A DNA stretch of 20,383 bases from Phoronis ovalis (Eukaryota; Phoronida; Phoronidae): contig JAOXYB010002347.1 of assembly GCA_028565635.1 (NCBI GenBank), forward strand, positions 1 to 20,383, read 5' to 3'. Positions 16,601 to 20,383 of this stretch are shown piece after piece (position 1 is the stretch's first letter; the number at the start of each line of letters is the position of its first letter). Below the pieces are notes generated by a model. It searched no databases, was not told the DNA's origin, and saw nothing but the letters and a program-made list of their open reading frames with translations. Position numbers and translations under genes: made by a program.

Positions 16601-18631
16601 TAATTTTTTTAGCTAGGGTATGCATTTATTAAGCGTAAGCATTTATTGGATACTTGTTATGTGTATTTAATTTCTTGGTGTAGAGTATGGGATTAAAAAG
16701 GGGATGTTTATTAGAAGTGACATAATATATTAAACTTTGTAAGTATAAATACCATTTTAGATATTGCAATTATTTTTGGACAATTTCAATTTGGTTTTAA
16801 AGAATTATATTTTGAAAACATCCATGGTGCTATTCTAACATAAAGACTAAGGAGATACAAAGTTGTGTGTTGCCAAATAATCCCAAAAGATCTATTCCAA
16901 AAGATCTATTCTTTTAGATTTTTCCATTCTATTTCCAGTCCAAGCGTTTCTTGGAGAGTGTATGGTCATTTAAGTTTTTTGCTTTCACCAAAAGATGTTT
17001 CATGGACATTTATTTTTTGAAGATATGGTCCATATACCTGTACTTCTATCTGAAAAGAATGCTCTGACCATAGCTCAAAATAAAATACACTGAAAATAAT
17101 TTTGTTGACTTCCTGCAAAGCATAATTATAAATGTATATGCCTTTCTGTATTTGATATGAAGTACGTGGTACCCATGGGTATGTTTAATGTTTTCATTCG
17201 TACATGAATATTGTGTAGATAACGCGACTTAGCTTATTTAAGCAACTTGCACACTGTCTTGCATACTGTGGCTCTATATTGTAGTAGAATATTCTTAAAT
17301 ATTTATACTAAAATTAAAAAAAAGAGGATGGAAGCTTCTGTATTATGAAAAGATGGAGCTGAAATAGTTAATTTGTTAGGTCATCTGGAGCCAAGTATAA
17401 AATGGTTTAGAACAGATTAGCTGATTACGGGTATGTAAAATACAGTAAAAATTCTCAATTCCTACTAGTGTTCCATTATTCCTACACTCCCCTTTCCCAG
17501 ATTTTATAGTTTCTGAAATTCAAACATTCACAATATAATTATGAATTTGATGTTTCTCTATATTTATACACCTCATTTTTCTTGGATTTTTGGGGGTTTC
17601 TGAAATTCGTACAAACCTTACTTAAATTTACTTTTTAATAAAGGTACTATGTATGTAGTCAAAATAAATACACTCTGGATTAAAATATCAGTGTGTTTTT
17701 GAGGGTTTTAAACAACTTGGTAGGAGGACAACTTGTGAGATATGACATCTAGACAGTTTATTATTGAAACTCAAAGTCACTCTAAACTATGGCTGATTTC
17801 TCAAAATTCGTACGTCCCTGAATTTTTTTAATGTTTCCATATTTGTACGACCCCATTTTACACAATTCGTAAGTTTTCAAAAATTTGTACATTGTTTTTG
17901 GAGGAATCTAATATTTTCCAAAATTCGTACACCCTAAAAAATAAAAAAATAATTAGAGAATTTCAATTGTAGCCACATTGCTAGCTCAAGTGAGGGACAC
18001 TATATTTTGTTAAATTTACGTTCTGTAAATAAAGCTGTGACATTTAATCATGGCACAATTCTGGATCTGTATATGTGATGCCACATAGTTGATTATTGAT
18101 GTGCGAGTTGAGATCCCTTTACCAACCCTTGTCAAAATAGACTATTCAGGTACCAATTATGGCTAATTTATGCTAGTCTGTTATATCTAGGATATATATT
18201 ACATATCCTAGGTTATATATTATAGAAGAAATCTGCAAATGGATAAGGTCAGGCTTATGTTTAATTAGCTATTTTAGTAAGTAAATGGTAATAATACCTT
18301 TTGACTTACCATGTGTAGGATAAAGTGACCACATATACCAGCCATTGTCAGATGTGCTATTTCCGGTTGCATCGCATAACTCACAGATCCTGTTCTGATT
18401 ATCATAATTGGCAGAGCTACAAGCGAATGCCCCAGTTGTTCGACGATATTTACACATTTTTAAGCATTCGGAAGATGATTTTATGTCGGATAAAACTTCT
18501 TTAGTTACATTGTCCAGTCGTGTGCTGCCTTTTGATTTAAACCACGCATTTGATACTGCCCTTTCATGAGCACTTACCGATAACATAAGACAAAGGAAAA
18601 TTCCTGAACTTATTAAAAAACAATTTATCAT
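13348..18631 (-). CDS. Secreted PAN/apple-like plus fibrinogen-domain protein (ficolin/tachylectin-like), complete, 5 exons
   Basis: The minus-strand exons are 18310–18631, 16223–16344, 15914–16010, 13852–14022 and 13348–13622. They give 987 nt, or 328 residues plus TAG, with GT–AG junctions and intron phases 1, 0, 1, 1. Residues 1–21 form a signal peptide. Residues about 28–107 are a Cys-rich PAN/apple-like domain ending [12 protein letters not shown]. Residues 108–328 form a complete fibrinogen-related domain from DCSEIYRHG to [10 protein letters not shown]109 should pair with the Cys in [12 protein letters not shown], and C267 with C280. A D-rich loop (DADHDSH, 256–262) occupies the calcium-site position. 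[15 protein letters not shown] is the ligand-pocket signature of ficolins and tachylectins. Such proteins bind acetylated sugars on microbes, so an extracellular recognition role is inferred. No collagen or coiled-coil segment was seen. Confidence 0.93.
13852..14022 (-). CDS. PAN–fibrinogen gene exon 4: central fibrinogen segment
   Basis: The acceptor is acatttgtAG|GAA and the donor is GCAG|GTATGA. It enters and leaves in phase 1, residues 182–237. It encodes [19 protein letters not shown] and [17 protein letters not shown], both strongly conserved fibrinogen-fold strands. NFS and NET are possible N-glycosylation sites. Confidence 0.95.
14023..15913 (-). other. Intron of the PAN–fibrinogen gene with a recent tandem duplication
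   Basis: A 1.9-kb intron containing the 132-bp duplication at 14883–15144. The plus-strand open frame at 14426–14686 has no known motif or splice context. Nothing else is supported. Confidence 0.7.
14883..15144. repeat. Tandem duplication of ~132 bp, two near-identical copies
   Basis: Copy 1 starts at 14883 and copy 2 at 15015. The shared core runs from CACATGGCATGTAAATATTTAATGCTG through CCTTCTAGAATGTAATTTTATGCTGATCCACTAGAGATCTTGAGCCCATTGTTATTTTC. Differences are a few substitutions and small indels near the middle. The high identity suggests a recent event. Confidence 0.93.
15914..16010 (-). CDS. PAN–fibrinogen gene exon 3: fibrinogen segment VFQRRVDGS…EFWLG
   Basis: The acceptor is tattttaCAG|GTA and the donor is CTAG|GTGGGT. 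It enters in phase 0 and leaves in phase 1, residues 149–181. [19 protein letters not shown] and EFWLG are invariant-type fibrinogen-domain motifs. This exon is too short to stand out as an open frame by itself. Confidence 0.95.
16223..16344 (-). CDS. PAN–fibrinogen gene exon 2: start of fibrinogen domain
   Basis: The acceptor is attttcttttAG|ACT and the donor is GGACA|GTAAGT. It enters in phase 1 and leaves in phase 0, residues 108–148. It encodes [20 protein letters not shown] followed by a segment ending [11 protein letters not shown], with both cysteines of the N-terminal disulfide. The ATG inside the upstream intron is not the start. Confidence 0.95.
16345..18309 (-). other. Intron between the PAN-like and fibrinogen exons
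   Basis: A 1.97-kb intron. It contains a short G-rich imperfect repeat (GTGGTGGGGATA / GTGGTGGGGGTA, about 16445–16470), a 15-bp double repeat of CCAAAAGATCTATT (about 16883–16910), recurrent AATTCGTAC motifs (about 17455–17935) and a CTAGGATAT…ATATCCTAG palindrome (18187–18211). No exon was recognised. Confidence 0.7.
17455..17935. repeat. Diverged interspersed AATTCGTAC motif repeat
   Basis: AAATTCGTAC occurs at 17603, 17804 and 17921. Close variants lie at about 17840 (ATTTGTACGACCCC), 17863 (AATTCGTAAG), 17881 (AAATTTGTAC), and more weakly at about 17558 and 17456–17490 (TTCCTACACTCCCC). They are usually followed by CC-rich sequence and preceded by T-rich stretches. They look like decayed copies of one unit without a fixed period. 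Confidence 0.5.
18310..18631 (-). CDS. PAN–fibrinogen gene exon 1: start codon, signal peptide, PAN/apple-like domain
   Basis: The ATG is at 18631–18629 and the donor is CATG|GTAAGT, leaving phase 1. Residues 1–21 ([20 protein letters not shown] then A) form a typical signal peptide, which fixes the start. The rest has AWFKSK…[12 protein letters not shown]…[10 protein letters not shown]…CELCDAT and ends in [11 protein letters not shown]. This Cys spacing and Trp-Tyr ending resemble PAN/apple domains. That label is less certain than the fibrinogen one. Confidence 0.88.
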
Positions 18632-18667
18632 CCTGTTGTGTTAATGTCTGTACTGTATAGAAATAAT

Positions 18668-18676
18668 TTTATATAT
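18668..18676 (-). promoter_or_regulatory. Candidate TATA box of the PAN–fibrinogen gene
   Basis: The minus strand reads ATATATAAAATTA about 40 nt upstream of the ATG. Initiation some 30 nt downstream would leave a very short 5' leader. The AT richness of the flank makes a chance match likely. Confidence 0.3.
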
Positions 18677-19129
18677 TCAGCAGTGCCAACTTTCTGTATG
18701 TCCTTCATATAAAGCCGTGAAGTTTTTGCTTGGAGTGTTTCTAATTAATTAACTACTTGTTTGATAGGTTAAATATCTTATAATTTATTTATAATTGTGT
18801 TATACATAATTTAAAAAATCAATATCACCATGGCCAGTGTCACAAAACTGTTAACAAAAATACTACTCCTGGGGACAAATGTTAAAAGATGTACATTAAA
18901 TTATTAAATTCAATTTATTATGCATTACATATTTTATGTAAATCGCAATTATATGTTGACATTCACTCCAGCAGTGCAGGTTCAAAGCTAGATTTATTCA
19001 ATCCATGTTATTTTTTTTATTGTGCAGTTTCCTTGACAGTACTGTAATTTTTTACTATTTACAGTTTCCAACAACAAAGTTGGAAGACATTAATTGTTAA
19101 TTCTTGCATCGGTTCTTTTCAATAACTCG

Positions 19130-19490
19130 GTCACAAAACAGTATTTGATAACTAAAAAAATTGGTTGTCATCTTGGATTGAAAATGGATGTTATGTGAAA
19201 ATATTCTTTGATAACTCGAAAAGTACTAGACAGCTTTCTATGAAACTTAGATCAAAATGTTTCCTAGATTCTAGAGATAATAATTTGAAGTGAAAAAGCT
19301 GGTGGACATCTTGGGTTCAAAATGGTTGCCACGTGAAAACATATTGATTTCTTTGATAACTTGGAAAGTACTTGTCCAATTTCAATGATACTTTGATTAA
19401 AATGTTTGCTGGATCCTTAAAATGAAAATTTGGTGGCAGTCTTGAATTCAAAATAGCTGCCATGTCAAAATCTTTGTTCCTGAAGCCATA
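19130..19490. repeat. Diverged tandem repeat with 'ttcaaaatggctgcca' core, about three copies
   Basis: Units contain TTGATAACTYGRAAAGTACT, then ATCAAAATGTTT, GGTGG-CATCTTG and TTCAAAATGGYTGCCA-GTGAAAA. The recurring TTGATAACT motifs lie near 19144, 19207 and 19352, and the GGTKGYCATCTTGRATT / GGTGGCAGTCTTGAATT segments near 19163, 19301 and 19431. Similar 'CAAAATGGCTGCC' repeats are widespread in marine invertebrate genomes (general knowledge). Confidence 0.65.
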
Positions 19491-19671
19491 TATACGTGTT
19501 GCTGTGCAACACTAATCCTCTAGTTTTTTGTCTAGCTGAGGCTAGTTAACTCACATCTAAACCTTGATGGGATGAATATGCTGTCTTAATAATAAATGGA
19601 AATTGGTTTGATGTGCAGTTAGTTGTAGATATTATCCAGTAAGGATAACCTACACATTTGTTACTGTTTCT

Positions 19672-19855
19672 CAGTTTTACTTAAGGCTAAGTTAGACCCT
19701 CATTACCATTTAAATAAATATTTGTGAAAAATCTGCATTACATTTTGTTAAAGTTTCAGAAAACGTTTATTTTGTGAAAAATGTAAAGCGGATTTTTCAC
19801 TAATTTTTATTTAAACGGTATTAATGAGGATCGAGTTTAGCCTCAAGTAAAACTG
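19672..19855. mobile_element. Palindromic MITE-like element, ~184 bp
   Basis: The left arm CAGTTTTACTTAAGGCTAA (19672–19690) continues with CCTCATTA, CATTTAAATAAA and GTGAAAAATCTGC. The right arm read on the minus strand is CAGTTTTACTTGAGGCTAAA, then CCTCATTA, GTTTAAATAAA and GTGAAAAATCCGC. The arms are about 80 nt with a ~20-nt centre. No coding capacity. It could form one long hairpin. Confidence 0.8.
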
Positions 19856-20383
19856 TCTTTATAATTTATTATTCTGAAGAAACAATGTACTAAGGTATGG
19901 ATCATTAGTGTACTTGAAATGTTTTTCTCAATACAATAATCTAGATGAACCAAAGTTATCAAAAGTAATCTCATTATACATCAAAAGATGGAAGTCATTT
20001 ATGTGGTCACCCACATCTGATGAAATACAAACACCCTACTATCAGATCTTTGTGCTAGTTAACCCTCTAGATACCGAATTTTGTACTGAATGCGATGTTT
20101 TGCGTATTTAGAAAAAGTTTTTTTTTGTTAACAGAATTTTTCATAGAAACTGAACAAATTAACCAGTTTATTGATGGTCACTGAATTTTAAAAATTGGCA
20201 CTTAATTCCTGAAACACATACAGTTCTGGAAGTTTGTGATACCCTCAACGGCTCAAGGGGAAACTATAACTTTCACTCTACAATAGTTACATTTTACTGG
20301 TCCTTACACTACAACAACATAATAGAAGTCGCAAAATGCCTCCAAACTAATTAACTATTTTGTGAATTTTTATGCCCATCCAC

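Larger units (their letters stand above)
15692..20210. repeat. Dispersed repeat pair (15692–15745 and 20156–20210)
   Basis: Both segments begin AAATTAACCAG and continue with TATTG-TGGT-ACTG-A and a loosely similar 30-nt tail. One lies in the intron of the lectin gene and the other upstream of the gene. The match is short and diverged. Confidence 0.4.
18677..20383. other. 5' flank of the lectin gene, repeat-filled, no gene recognised
   Basis: It contains diverged repeats (19130–19490) and a palindromic element (19672–19855). The 67-codon plus-strand frame at 19908–20111 has no recognised motif, no polycystin resemblance and no splice evidence. If the polycystin gene continues past the window, this would be intron of it. 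Confidence 0.5.

Noticed and set aside
19908-20111. 67-codon plus-strand ORF as a gene or the next polycystin exon
   Set aside because: No recognisable motif, membrane segment or splice context, and AT-rich composition like the flanks.

Overview
This window is animal (metazoan) nuclear DNA. It is AT-rich and CpG-poor, the coding sequence is split by GT–AG introns, and the repeats are small eukaryotic ones (a tRNA-derived SINE, foldback/MITE-like elements, tandem and dispersed families). The gene content is a polycystin-1-like receptor/channel and a secreted PAN plus fibrinogen-domain lectin. Together with repeats of the type 'ttcaaaatggctgcca', this suggests a marine invertebrate, perhaps a lophotrochozoan such as a mollusc. 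That placement is inference. There are no bacterial operons, CRISPR arrays or rRNA genes.

Plus strand, 654–11235: eleven consecutive exons with compatible phases encode about 893 residues from the middle of a polycystin-1-like (PKD1L) protein. They cover, in order, a GAIN-type ectodomain, a GPS autoproteolysis site (C-x-C-N-H-L-T), TM1, a PLAT domain, the linker with the R-P-P-R-S-x-F-T-R-V-Q-R signature, TM2–TM6 and the start of the extracellular polycystin (TOP) domain. The 5' end lies upstream of the window. The rest of the TOP domain and the pore-forming TM segments were not found downstream.

Minus strand, 18631–13348: a complete five-exon gene encodes a 328-residue secreted protein, with a signal peptide, a PAN/apple-like domain and a full C-terminal fibrinogen-related domain. 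It either faces the polycystin gene tail to tail or is nested in a very large intron of it. The sequence does not decide which.

Other structure: the intron before the GPS-completing exon ends in three identical 48-bp repeats, each carrying a good 'TTTTCAG|G' splice acceptor. Use of any of them would introduce a stop codon before TM1. Introns and flanks also hold a ~540-bp foldback element (2160–2699), a tRNA-like SINE relic (about 1250–1360), a ~128-bp tandem repeat (5638–5975) with relatives at 9349–9780, a 132-bp tandem duplication (14883–15144), a 184-bp palindromic element (19672–19855) and further diverged repeats. The genes show no visible functional link to each other. One belongs to a membrane receptor/channel family and the other to an innate-immunity-type lectin family.
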